From Dugong dugon (Eukaryota; Chordata; Mammalia; Sirenia; Dugongidae): DNA of 64,000 nt. The notes beneath the pieces were generated by a model. That model was given only the letters and a program-made list of their open reading frames with translations. It did no database searches and was not told the DNA's origin. Shown in pieces: positions 1-10,892 of this stretch. Both the position numbers and the translations under genes were made by a program. Location of the stretch: the NCBI GenBank assembly GCA_030035585.1, contig CM057472.1, forward strand, positions 91,013,601-91,077,600, read 5' to 3'. Every line of letters starts with the position of its first letter. The first letter of the stretch is position 1.

Positions 1-4
1 AGCA

Positions 5-430
5 GGTGAGCAGTTTTACAGAATCAAGAGTGGAACTGATTACATGGATGAGTTCTTTGCAAGTGTTATTTCTTCCAGACTCTAGACCAGGGAACTCACA
101 ATATGCCATCGATAGAAGCATGCTCATGGTACTAGAAGAGCTTTTAGAGGAACTGAAAGTTGAGTACCAGTTCCTTGGACAGGAGGAATCTTTTTTTTTT
201 TTTTTTTTAAAATTGTGCTTTAGGTGAAAGTTTACAGTTCAAGTTAATTTCTTGTTCGAAAACTTATACACATATTGTTTTGTGACATTGGTTGCAATCC
301 CCACAATGTGACAGGAAGGTTGGAGGAATCTTAATTCTAAGTCATTAAATGCCACCTACTTTACATCTGAGAATGCTAGGAAACTGCGGCAATGACAAGA
401 GATCCAGCTATGGCAGAACTGCAGAAAAAA
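5..430 (+). pseudogene. possible decayed coding fragment, source unknown
   Basis: Two short open stretches in different frames read like ordinary protein: one from base 5 (contains YRIKSGTDYMDEFFAS) ending at a stop near 84, and one in the next frame (contains MLMVLEELLEELKVEYQF) running to about 190. After the L1 tail insertion, bases 325-400 again read plausibly (NATYFTSENARKLRQ) before a stop. This pattern would fit a processed pseudogene with one frameshift, or a degraded exon running in from the left. I do not recognise the parent gene, and chance is not excluded. Confidence 0.2.
191..321 (-). mobile_element. 5'-truncated L1 3' end (about 130 bp)
   Basis: A T-run (the poly-A tail of a minus-strand insertion) is followed by 'attgtgctttaggtgaaag' and the L1 3' UTR segment also seen at 37.8 and 55.4 kb. 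A direct repeat, ggaggaatc, at 182-190 and 322-330 is a perfect 9-bp target-site duplication. It splits the possible coding fragment. Confidence 0.85.
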
Positions 431-1169
431 GCAAAAATAGGTGGTGGGAGAATTAGGTAAAGCTTGACAGAAGGAAGTCTAGTTTTACTTTCTGTGGTGG
501 GTAGATTACTTCTCTTCTGCTCTGTATATACATATGCACATCAGAACAGTTATGTTCTTGTATTGCAAAATACCACTGAACTCTGGTGCAATTATGATCT
601 TGATGCATTCAAATTATCGCCATTTATTTACATATTTCATTACCACTGTTTATTGCCTTTTGGTTTTTTCTCCATATAGTTGTCCCTATTGTTTTTGTTG
701 TCAGCATCATTGCTGGTTTGTTTGTTTATTGTTTTCTTTTTTAGAAAAATTTGTCAGCTGCTCTCTGTAGAGGCCAGGATAAAAGGTCTCCTGGGAGGAG
801 GTCTTCTTGGTTCTAGAAAAGTCATGCAGTCCTTTTAGCTATTTACACATAAAATGATTAAGCACCCATTGGTCTAGGAAGTGGGTTGAGAGGACCTTCT
901 AGGTCTTATACAAGGCAAGCACTGCTCCCTGAGTTATTCACAGGGCAGCCTCCTCTGTATTATGAATGAGGTGCCTCTGCACCTGCTCTCTCCACTCTCT
1001 CTCCCGTATTCTATGGGTAATTCACACAGAATCGTTTGCCACTCCCCAGGCACCATATGCACTTTCATGCCTCTAAGTCCTTGCTTGAAACACCTATCCT
1101 GTTCTCTTTCCCTAGTGGAATTCTTCTCATCTTTCAAGGACTAATGCAGATTGTATCTCTTTAGCCGTT
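331..1169. other. no recognised feature
   Basis: AT-rich sequence. The right part of the possible decayed fragment runs to about 430. Beyond it I see no gene or repeat family I can name; the short open frames overlap on both strands and look random. Confidence 0.5.
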
Positions 1170-1330
1170 ACTCATTCATCCTTTCCACAAATAGAGGCTG
1201 AGCCCGTACTATGCTAGATATAGCAGTAGCAACTGGGGATGCAGTGATAAGACAAAATTCTCCCTGATATGGATCTTATGGTACAACGGGTATTTGAAAC
1301 AATAAAATATGTAATAACAGCAAAGTATCA
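1170..1330 (-). mobile_element. L2 (CR1-like LINE) 3' end relic
   Basis: Sequence like 'actcattcatcctttccac', followed by the 'actatgctag...actggggatgcagtgataagac' pattern, reads as the reverse complement of the L2 3' UTR (tail-side ATTCA motif at left). Heavily diverged. Confidence 0.55.
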
Positions 1331-3189
1331 CAAGCATTAGAATATGGAAACTACGAGAACATGAATCGGGCTCCTAGCCTAGTCTAGATTAGAAAAGGCT
1401 TTCCCTCCTCTGCACTCCCCTAACATTCTATTCATTCTTCTGTCATTGTAGCCATTTTTTATCATACAGTTATTTATTTTACCTATCCACCCCCCGCCAA
1501 ATCTCTAAAATGTGACTTTCTTGAGTAAAAGTCTCTAACTTTTTGATGCTCTACAAATGAACAAGTAGTTAATGTGTGATGCAGTGGCCTTCCCCGTTTC
1601 AGGAATCTTCTGCTCAAGTGTTCATAAAGATGAATCTCTAGAACTTTACATTTCCAATATCTTTGTGCATCTGTATTCTTGTTTTATATGGATACTATGT
1701 CAGATTGGGAAGCGAAATATATAGGTTATTTACTAGGAGAGATTCTGGCTTTTATTTGTTTACTTCCTTATTTATAAATTATTTTGTCCTGAAAAATGAT
1801 ATACTATTTTTTTACACAAATCATTTCAATGATGTGAAAAATAAAAAGCTTTTACCCCAGAATAATATTAGCAGTTAATTTATCCTTCAGTAAGCATTAT
1901 CTTACCTCTTTTTGCTGTTAATATCCCTAAAATTTTGCATTCTAAACATTATTGTCGCAAGATAAGGAAAATTAGTGTTACAGAGGTAATGAAACTTATA
2001 CAAGTTAAAACAACTTGCAAATGTAGACTTAATATTTAAAATATTTCCCCATGATTTCAATGTCTGTGTTCTTTTCATTACACTTGGCTGAAACTCTCCC
2101 AAAGGGGTAAGGGGACCCTAGGGCCAAGGGCATGGCCTCACCTAGTAACAGTACTCCTATTCTGCATACCTGGTACTTCAGAATTTCCCATCCACATTCT
2201 AGGGCCTGTGCAAGCCTATCATTCCTTAGATCTTTCCACCTGAAGACAGACTAAGCCAACAATTGGCTCACTCATAGGCCAAGAAGTTGTTAAACACTCT
2301 GATACCTGCAACACCTTCCACATTTATAACGGTTACTTCCCGAATCATTGGTGTTAAAACTTTATATTAAACACAGTAGGGAACACTGTGGTTTTCCAGC
2401 TTGTCAAAACAGCTTCAATGAAGATGTAAGACGAAACAGAGGTGACAGGTTGGTGAGACTTGGAATCTCTGTTAGAAATCAAGACATCACTGGCTAACAT
2501 TTCTTGGACCTTTGTGAGTCTGAAATGTCTTGGCTCTTCCCCGGAAAGACTTCTGCTGAAAAGAGGTCACAGAAACAAAACGCTACTTAGCTGGGTTAAG
2601 ACAAGAGGAGATTTCTGATTTCAGCTATCCTTCAATGACTGGGCCAAGAGCTGCAGATATTGGCTGCAATATATTCTGTAAGTTAGTTTAGTCGGTACTG
2701 AATTATCTCGGGAATTAAAAATATTTTCTTCAGAAATAATCTAGCATGCATATTACTTCACACATATATTTCAAGTTTGTTCAATAGTTTCTTTCTTTTT
2801 TTTTTTTTTTCCATTTTACTCCTTCCTGTTTTAGTTTCTTCTTGTCTCTGTTTTCTTTTTTCTTGACCTCATTAGTAATGGCATGGCACCTAAACTCCTA
2901 AGGCCTTTTAATTGAATATTGAACATACTATAAGATAAAACTGTCACCACGTGCTTGTGACTCCTTGGGAATGAAAAATTAAGACAAAATTAAAAATAAA
3001 AAAATTAACATCTAAACTAAGAAAATTTAACCTATAGAGGGTCATTCTCTTATTAAGTACATTTTTTTTTTTTTTGTCTATATGTTAGGCAAAATTCTAA
3101 GAATAATCCTGTTGTCATTTTCCTTGGTCTGTATCATTTCTTACCCTTTGAGGGTGGGTGGAAGATGTTAAAATTATGAAACATCACTG
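1331..3189. other. no recognised feature
   Basis: AT-rich, with T-runs near 2796 and 3062. No convincing coding frame, RNA gene or repeat family recognised. Confidence 0.5.
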
Positions 3190-3705
3190 CTATGATTATG
3201 TTATGTTATACATGAAAGGTAGAATATCTGGGCGGGCCTAAATTAATTTGTGAACCTTTAAAATGGGAGAGGTTTTTCAGAGTGGTGGTAGGAAGGGAAG
3301 TCTGAGAGATTTGAAGCATGAGAAGATTTCAATGCGCCACTGCTGTTCTGAAGATGGAAGAGGCCACAGGACAAGAAATGCAAGACCCCGAGAAGCTCAG
3401 CACTTCGCTAGCTGACAGTCAGCAATAACGTGGAGACCTCAGTCTCTTCCCAAGCCAGTAACTGCAAGGAACTGAATTAAAGCAAGAAATCTAATGAGCT
3501 TACAAGTGGATTGATTTCCAGAGCCTCCACACATGAGCTTAGTATGGATGACACCTTGATTTCCATCTGTGAGACCATAAATAGAGAACCTAGCTGAACC
3601 CGCCCAGACTTCTGACGCTTGGAACTTGTGAGATAATAAATGTGTATTGTTTTAAGATATTACGTGTGTGGTAACTTGTTATGCAGCAATATAAAACTAA
3701 TTCAG
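3190..3705 (+). mobile_element. MaLR/MLT1-like LTR, 5' part eroded
   Basis: Landmarks in order: 'tatctgggcgggcc' (3228), 'gaagatggaagaggcc', 'acaccttgatttcc', 'gacttctgac', then 'gagataataaatgtgtattg' and the terminal 'gcagcaatataaaactaatt'. These match ERVL-MaLR LTRs; the LTRs at 49.7 and 54.7 kb share the same landmarks. The 'aataaa' before the 3' end is the expected LTR polyadenylation signal. Confidence 0.7.
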
Positions 3706-3960
3706 TTTACTATATACTCTGTGTGAAGCACTGAAAACACAAAGATGAATAGAAAGCTGCTCCTTCTCTTGAGATGTTTGCAGCATAGCAAACACAACAG
3801 ATGTGTAAGGATCAAATATAATTATAATGTATTAAATGTAATGATAGAAGTTGATTATAAAATGCTATGGGAATGCAGATATGTATTAGTGAATTCTGCC
3901 TAGGGAAATCAGGAAAGACCTTTCAGAGAGTGGGATGTTGAATTTTATAATGAAAAAAAT
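3706..3960 (-). mobile_element. probable L2-like relic
   Basis: Phrases such as 'actgaaaacacaaagatgaata', 'gtgtaaggatcaaatataat' and 'gctatgggaatgcagat...gaattctgcctagggaaatcaggaaagacc' follow the order of an antisense L2 3' UTR. Strongly diverged, so the family call is weak. Confidence 0.35.
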
Positions 3961-4344
3961 AGCATATAACAGGGACAAAGAGTATTACTAAGCAAAAGAG
4001 ACACAAATCTTTACTGCATGAATATTCACAATCTCGCAATACTGATTGAAGGTACATAAAGGCCAACTTCAATTTTATAAGAAATTAAATGGTGTAAGTG
4101 TGAGTACACCTTAGCGCTTAGAGGAATAGTTCCATTTGAGAATACCTATTTTAGCATGTTGCAGAGATATTTATTCCAAGCGTGTTCTGACTGAGCAGGA
4201 CTGATCATTAATGAGTGACTTAACTGAATTTCTATGATGTATTTAATAGCTTCACTAGCTCAGGAAAGAAAATTTTAAGCTTTGAAAAATCCTGTAGCGG
4301 TTAAGATTAGATTCATCTGGGAATGCCTACAAATTCTAATAACA
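3961..4344. other. no recognised feature
   Basis: Unique-looking AT-rich sequence with no supportable gene or repeat. Confidence 0.5.
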
Positions 4345-4357
4345 GTGGCTTAAATAA

Positions 4358-4499
4358 CTCGTTGCCATTGAGTTGATTCCGACTCATAGCGAACCTATAG
4401 GACAGAGCAAAGCTGCCCCACAAGATTTCCAAGGAGTGGATTCAAACAGCTAACCTTTTGTTTAGCAGCCGAGCTTTTAACCACTGCGCCACCAGGGCT
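4358..4499 (-). mobile_element. AfroSINE-type SINE
   Basis: Minus-orientation copy: tail at left ('gttgccattgagttgattcc'), tRNA-derived head at right ('aaccactgcgccaccagggc'). Near-perfect 13-bp target duplication gtggct(t/c)aaataa at 4345-4357 and 4500-4512. Confidence 0.92.
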
Positions 4500-4512
4500 G
4501 TGGCTCAAATAA

Positions 4513-5097
4513 GGCATTTATTTTTCTGTTGTGTAACATCTTAAGGTGGGAACTTTGGTAGAAGTGGTTTTCGTGATTTCATGTTGTCAGAGACCTAGGG
4601 TTTTGTGGCTCTGAAGCTCACCTCGTGGTCATGTGGTATGTTAGAACTCCATGCTTTACATCTACACTCCATCTACTGGGAAAGAATAAGATAGATATGT
4701 TAACCCTCCCTTTATACTCTAGTGGTGCAATTACGCAGAAGTTACTTTTATCTCTTCTGCTTATATGCCATTGGTCAGATCTTATTTACATAGTCACATG
4801 TAAGGCTACCAAGAAGTAATGTGTATAGCAGAATATAGGATATGTAATACTTTTCTTCTGAAAATGAATAATTATTATTTAGAGTATGTATCAGCTTAGT
4901 CCTAAATACACCTACACTTTCTTCTGATTCATTGTCAAGTGATCTCTTATCACCTAAAAATAAAAACTCCAGGGAAGGAAGGCAAGACTAGAAAGTGTTG
5001 TTCTATTTCAGATAGCCCTGTACACTACAAAAAGTCACAGGTTCTATTACTGTACATTATGAAAACCATGTGACTTGCATTGGTATCAACTAAGAGC
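4513..5097. other. no recognised feature
   Basis: No gene or known repeat seen; an isolated 64-codon frame has no recognisable features. Confidence 0.5.
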
Positions 5098-5250
5098 GTT
5101 GTCAGTTGCTGTTGAATCAACTCAATGCATGTGTGCAGAGTAGAATTGTTCCATAGGGTTTCCAAGGCTCTGACCTTTCAGAAGCAGATTGCCGGGACTG
5201 TCTCCCAAGGTGCTTCTAGATGGATTCGAACCACCAACAACCTCACTGAG
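5098..5250 (-). mobile_element. AfroSINE-type SINE, diverged long variant
   Basis: Contains 'tgctgttgaatcaactca', 'agagtagaattgttccat' and 'agggtttccaaggctctgac', then the 'gattcgaaccaccaac' B-box region. The tRNA-like head is incomplete at the right edge. Confidence 0.8.
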
Positions 5251-6398
5251 TAAAAGATGCTGACTTTAGTAGCTTTGGAAATTACTGGGGTCTGTAAGAC
5301 TAAAGGTACCCTAGTAGCAGCGATCAAATCTGGCACCAAGATATTGGTTTCTAATATCATTATCAAATAAGAGAAAGCAAGGCTCCTTTCAAACTGTCTA
5401 ACATTGGGGCAGTAAGTATACAAAATTACAATGGAGCATCTTGTAGTACGAGAACGTAAGGAAGTTCTCAAAACTATAAGAACAGAATGATGGGGGTATG
5501 TCAAAGGAACACAGGATCCACATGAAAGCTCATAATGGCCAAAGCTGGAATAATTTGAGCAACAAAATAAACCAAATTGTATTGGATTATAACCCAAAAT
5601 ACAAAATAAATACAATAAGTCCATAATGATATAAATAAATTATCAATATAATAAATAAATGAGGGAAGGGGTAGAAAATTTTCCTGTGCAGAATTCTAAA
5701 AACTTAGGTATTTACTCTGCCCTCAAGGAGGTAGAACTTTACTTCCTAGTCTTTAATTATAGGCTGATCATAGTGTCTTCTTTCCAAAGAGTACAGTATA
5801 AAAAAGGAAAAAAAAGTATAACACTACAGTAGAGGTACCTGATAAATACTACCTTAGTCATATGATCAAGAGAAAGTATCAACAGTGATAAATCATGTTG
5901 ATAGTATGCACTCTTGATATGATATGATCAGGATGGTACTTTTCCTCTGTGGTCTTTCTCCCAAAAACCTATAATTCCAGTCTAATCATGAGCAAAAACA
6001 TCAGGCAAATTCCAGTTGTGGGAAATTCTACAAAATACCTGACTGGCGATTCTCAGAACTATGAAGGTCCAAAAGAAGAAAGTAAAGTCTGAGAAACTGT
6101 CACTACCAAGAGGAGTTTAAGGAGATATGGCAACTAAACTTAATGTATCCTGGTTGGGATCCTAGACCAGAAAAAGGACATGAGGTAAAACTAAGGAAAT
6201 CTGAATAAGATATGGACTTTAATTAATCATAATGTATCAGTGTTGGTTGATTAATTGTAACAAATGTACCGTACTAATGTAAGATTTAATAATAGGGGAA
6301 ACTGGGTGCAGAGTATATGGGAACTTTCTATACTACTGTTGCAATTTTTCTGTAAATCTAAAACTGTTCTAAACTAAAAAATAAAATTTTTAAAAAGA
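5251..6398 (+). mobile_element. old L1 3' UTR (L1M-type)
   Basis: Ends with the mammalian L1M pattern 'agtatatgggaactttctat...tttctgtaaatctaaaactg' and an A-rich tail at 6375-6398. It is homologous over much of its length to 57.2-59.2 kb: both carry 'aatggccaaagct', 'ccagtctaatcatga' and 'gatatggactttaattaat'-like blocks in the same order. The 148-codon frame on the opposite strand is a by-product of this relic. Confidence 0.7.
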
Positions 6399-6657
6399 AT
6401 AAAGCATTTTACAAGACATTTATCAAGGAAGATATACAAATTACCAGTACGCACATGAAAAGATGCTGAACATCATTAGTTATTAGGCAAATGCAAATCA
6501 AAACTGTATCAAGATACCACCTCACTTTCACTAGGATGGCTAAAATAAAAATACAGATAATAAGTGTGGAAGGAAAAGTACAGTAATTGCTGTTGGGATT
6601 GTAAAACATTACATTTTGGAAATTCCTCAATATATTTAACATAAAGTTGCCATAAAC
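6399..6657 (+). mobile_element. L1 ORF2 C-terminal fragment
   Basis: Contains 'cacatgaaaagatgctgaac', 'aaatgcaaatcaaaactg' and 'aggatggctaaaataaaa', which are diagnostic of the end of mammalian L1 ORF2. No long frame survives. It directly abuts the older L1 3' UTR tail, so two L1 relics adjoin, and a SINE interrupts its right end. Confidence 0.8.
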
Positions 6658-6821
6658 TAAAAAAAAAAAACCATTGCCGTGGAGTTGATTCCGACTCAAA
6701 GTGACACTATTGGACAGAGTAAAACTACCCCCACAGGGTTTCCAAGGAGCAGCTGGTGGATTCAAACTGCTGATCTTTTATTTAGCAGCCAACGCTTCAC
6801 CACTGTGTCACCAGGGCTCCG
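6658..6821 (-). mobile_element. AfroSINE-type SINE
   Basis: A-rich start, then 'ccattgccgtggagttgatt', 'agggtttccaaggagcagct' and the head 'caccactgtgtcaccagggc'. Inserted in the L1 ORF2 relic. Confidence 0.92.
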
Positions 6822-7404
6822 TTCGATAAATTAGTGAGAGACAAAACAATATTTTATATTTCTCCTCAACTCTGACCCTTCTCCACCTTTGGGAGGCTTT
6901 CAGACTTCTGCCCTATGAAGTCTCCCTGAGATGAACTGACCTCCCCTTCTCAACATGGGAGAATTGAGCACGGTATTTTGATTTTTATAATATCTCCTCA
7001 TGCTCTGCAGTTCCTCTTAGCAGCCCAGTGGGAGAAATGTAGGCTGCTCCCTCGGAATTTAACTGACAGAAATGAGTAATGCTCATTCAGAGCAACGGCC
7101 TGCATTTCGTCAGATGCCATGCTCTGCAGAATCTCCTCTCAATGGGACAGCCAGACAGCATGCAGTGCCACAGTGCACAAGGTTAGCAGTCAGAAAAGAA
7201 ATCATGGCAGGCTGGTGCTTCAATGGAGTGAGGAGAGATGGATGTGAAGATTCACAGTCCTGGAAAAACATAAGGGAAACACATAGTCTAATAGACGCAG
7301 AGTTGCTACTGTTCATTACCAGTACATTTCTGGTGGAATGCCCTATCTTTATCTCTGTACTCCTGGTTATCAAAACCTGTTGTGGCTTAGATGTAGCTAA
7401 GAGA
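6822..7404. other. no recognised feature
   Basis: Overlapping frames of 115 codons (7072-7419, plus) and 87 codons (7110-7373, minus) exist, but neither shows a domain, motif or signal peptide. I regard both as chance. Confidence 0.45.
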
Positions 7405-7610
7405 AGCGGTTGTGGTTAAGAGAATGGATTTTGAGGGAAACAAAACTAGGCATGAGTCCTACCTCTAAAACTTGAAGAGGCAAAAAGCATGGAAAGGTCC
7501 CACAGCTACTATGATTCAGTTTCCTCAACTGCAGAATGCCAATAATAACAGAGTTTTCTTCCTAGGATTGTTTTAAGGATTAAGTTATCTAGAGCATGTA
7601 AATTGCTTTT
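7405..7610 (+). mobile_element. MIR SINE relic
   Basis: Order of MIR landmarks: 'ggttaagagaatggattttg', 'catgagtcctacctctaaaa', 'cagtttcctcaactgcagaa', 'ttgttttaaggattaagtta'. Diverged, as expected of an ancient mammalian SINE. Confidence 0.65.
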
Positions 7611-7671
7611 TTACCATAAGCTACAATTTTTAATGTTAGTTTTTATTCAGTGGGAAGCTGATTTTTACTTT

Positions 7672-7832
7672 ATATGGTGGTGCAGTAGTTAAGAGCTACG
7701 GCGAGCTATAGCTGCTAACCAAAATGTCAGCAGTTCAAATCCACCTGCTGCTCCTTGGGAACGACATGGGGCAGTTCTACTCTATTCTATAGGGTTGCTA
7801 TGAGTCAGTATTGACTAGATGGCAACAGGTTA
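7672..7832 (+). mobile_element. AfroSINE-type SINE
   Basis: Plus orientation: 'tggtggtgcagtagttaag' head, 'cagcagttcaaatccacc' B-box region, 'ctatagggttgctatgagtc' tail. Confidence 0.9.
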
Positions 7833-9139
7833 TTAGTATCCTAGCCCTAGCATTCACTGATTTCCAGAATCTTGAGTGAAATTGTCTTCACCAGGTAAGA
7901 GACTGGGTTGACAAAGCTGTAAAGAATTATTCTCCAGAAGTTATCCAAGACCAGGACTATGACTAATACTCCAGGATCGTCAATTTTATGGAATGGAGAC
8001 TGGAATGGAGAATACCAGAGGAAAGAACAAGAGACTCTCATAGTTGACTGAAACTGAAAGAAGAATTAGAATGGTGTTCTGAACTATTTTAGCAGATTGA
8101 TCTTGTATGGAGGTCAAATAATCATGTGTGTGTTTGTCTGTATGTCTGTGTAATTGTGCACTACCCAATGAGTTGGAAGTGACCCTTTTATATTATCTTT
8201 TTTAAAGATAAGGAAAGTAAGGTCCCTGAGGTTGTGCTACTCATTAAATATCAAATAATTTTCTGATTGTCTATCTTCAAACAAGATTTTCTGATTCTCA
8301 GCTTATTGAATTTTCCGTGATGCTACCTTGCAATATAGAACAAGATAAAGTAAGCTTGAACACTGACCATGATAGCTTCTAAATGAAAGCAGAAGCTTAA
8401 GAAATCCTACGTGACAAGTACAGTAAGGCTAAGAGAAACTCTTTCTTTCATCTACCCAATAAAGGTAAGTGTTCTCTTTCTTTCATCTTACTACGTGCCA
8501 GTGTGCATGTAGTAGAGTTAGACAAAGTCATCCCAGAGAGAAACTTCCTCCTTATTTGTTTTAAAGGAAGACATAAATTGAACCCTTGGGGGAGAAATGA
8601 AGTCATCAGGCACAACTGTGATGGCTTTTTAATAAGATTGTTTGTACTAGGCCAGCAGGCAACCTTGGTGCTGAGTCAAACCCAAGAGAGAGATGGTGAG
8701 AGATCAAGGGAGGAGGGAAGAGGATAGGAAGATCAGGAGGTTGGAGCTGACAGCTGGCCAGCAGGCCACAGAGAAGGAGCTAAATTATGCATCTTATTTA
8801 GTGCATTTATTAAAAGAACATTTCTAGGCAAACATCCCAAAACAAATGTGACTATCAGTTAAGCACCCCGCAGTCCTGAGCAGATTTAGTGCAGGACAAT
8901 TTTCTCATAATGGCTTTGTGGTGTTTGTGGAATTTCACCTCTTTATAGCATTTTATGAACTGTCATTCCATGGGGATTTTAAATAGACTGAATTTGCCTG
9001 GCATTTGTGGTTGTTCGAGAAGGTCAGAAATGCATAAATGTAGGGTGAAGATGAAACAAGAATGGTAAGAACACGTTTGTGCAAATGATATCTGACTTAA
9101 GTCTGTGGTTGGCATTTGCCAACAAATCAGATCGTTACC
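7833..9139. other. no recognised feature
   Basis: AT-rich non-coding sequence; no gene or family I can name. Confidence 0.5.
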
Positions 9140-10030
9140 CTTCTCTATTGCTCATTAATTTATTTAACAAATTTTTGAACATCTCTTTTGTGCCAGGGCC
9201 TGAACTCTAGATTCTGGGAGTACAAAGATACATAAGACAAGGTTTCTAACAACAGGAAGTTGCAGTTTTAGGAGAGAAAACATGTAAAAGGGGAAGGCAG
9301 ATCTACATAAAACTATCAAGTAGTGTGAGGAATAAAGGTGAGTGTAGTGGCTATTCCACCTAGAAAGTGTGGTCATCCTACTTGGGAAGAGCAGCAGAGT
9401 CTTCATAGAGGAAAGGATGCTAGGTTGAGTCTTGCCTAGCACCGATAGGGGAGAAACTGATGATATTCCTGACAGAAGAATAGAGTTTGAAAAGGAATTA
9501 GGTCTGGCGTGAACCAGCCTAGTAGTTTGGACAACTAGAAACAGCTCAGAATGATTGGAGCATAAAATGAAGGAGAGGGAAGTGGGTGTCCCAGAGAGAA
9601 GACTGGTAAGAGGGGGGAAAGGCAGTGAGTTACTCTGTAAGCCACATTAAGGAATTTGACATTTTTTAGGACAATGGAAAACTATCGAAAAGATTTTTAA
9701 GCTGTAGAACAATATAACCAATGGTGCACTAAAAATAATCATTTTGGAAGTAACTGGAAAGATGAGTTGAAATGTGAAACCAAAAATAGAAATGAAAATT
9801 ATAATAATATTCTATATCCCATAAGAAAGATGATATAGATTAACTTAAAATAGCAGCATTTGGCTGGAGAGGAAAGTATTTGAGATATAGTAGATAGGAA
9901 AAGCTACAGAATGTCCAGTATATGATGACTTATTGAAAGTAGCTGGTAAGTAAGGCAAAGTGAGAAATCTAGAGTGAGTTCGAAGTATCTAACTTGGGCA
10001 GCTGAATAAATTAACCATGTTAAAAGGATT
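9140..10030 (-). mobile_element. L2 LINE relic
   Basis: Antisense L2: starts with 'aacaaatttttgaacatctc' and 'tgtgccagggcctgaact', and passes through 'gggagtacaaagatacataa', 'acattttttaggacaatgg' and 'agagtgagttcgaagtatct'. It spans the L2 3' UTR and the end of the reverse-transcriptase ORF, with no open frame. Confidence 0.6.
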
Positions 10031-10085
10031 GTGAACCTCATTTGATATTCCAAGCTGGTAAAAAAGAAGATATTGATTAAATATA

Positions 10086-10273
10086 ACCAAAACCAAACCC
10101 GCTGCTATCAAGTTGAAGCCGACTCACAGTGACCCTATAGAACTGCCCCAAGGTTGTAAATCTTTACAGAAGCAGACTGTCACATCTTTCTGCCACGGAG
10201 CGGCTGGTGAGTTCAAACTGACGACCTTTTGGCTGGCAGATGAGTGCTTTAACCAGTGTGCCACCAGGGCTGT
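10086..10273 (-). mobile_element. AfroSINE-type SINE with perfect target duplication
   Basis: Begins 'accaaaaccaaacccgctgc' (antisense tail), continues through 'gaccctatagaactgcccca', and ends at the 'gtgccaccagggctg' head. A perfect 13-bp duplication, ttgattaaatata, flanks it (10073-10085 and 10274-10286). Confidence 0.95.
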
Positions 10274-10286
10274 TTGATTAAATATA

Positions 10287-10697
10287 CATGCAAAAAATAC
10301 ACTGGAAGGAAATATAATAAATATTAACAGTGGTAATCATTGAGTAATGCAGTTATAGACTGTGTTTTTTTTTTCTTTAGATTGCACAGTATTTTCCAAA
10401 TTAAACAAACATGAGTTACTTTTAAGCATCAGGAAACAAATGCCATAAATGTTCCTTTAGCAACTGCAAATGGGATAAAAGGAACAAGGTGCCTATAGAA
10501 CCTTTTTTCTTTGAGCTTGATTTTGATAATATAACCTGATCAATTGGAAAAACAAAACTCTAGGAATAAATTGAAGCATAGGATTCTATTTTGGGTAATG
10601 ATATAATTTTTTTTCTAGTATTTTTGTACGTATGGTGTACTTATCAAACTATATGCGCATGGAAAGCAAATAGTATAATAGGAAAAAGTAGTTAAGA
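10287..10697. other. no recognised feature
   Basis: AT-rich sequence without supportable gene or repeat. Confidence 0.5.
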
Positions 10698-10892
10698 CTT
10701 GTGTACCCTTGAGTCGATTCCAACTCATAGTGACACTATAGGACACAGCAGAACTGCCCCACAGAGTTTCCTAGGCTGTCATCTTTACCAGAGCAGATCA
10801 CCAGGTCTTTTCTCTCGCAGAGCCTCTGGTGGGTTCAAACCACCAACCTTTTGGGTAACTGCCAAATGCTTAACCATTGCACCACCAGGGTT
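10698..10892 (-). mobile_element. AfroSINE-type SINE, long variant
   Basis: Antisense copy: 'cccttgagtcgattccaact', 'ggacacagcagaactgcccc', 'gtgggttcaaaccaccaacc', 'accattgcaccaccagggtt'. The frame of 80 codons across it is a by-product. Confidence 0.92.

Noticed and set aside
5178-5624. 148-codon minus-strand open frame
   Set aside because: Lies across a SINE and an old L1 3' UTR; low-complexity composition, no motif.
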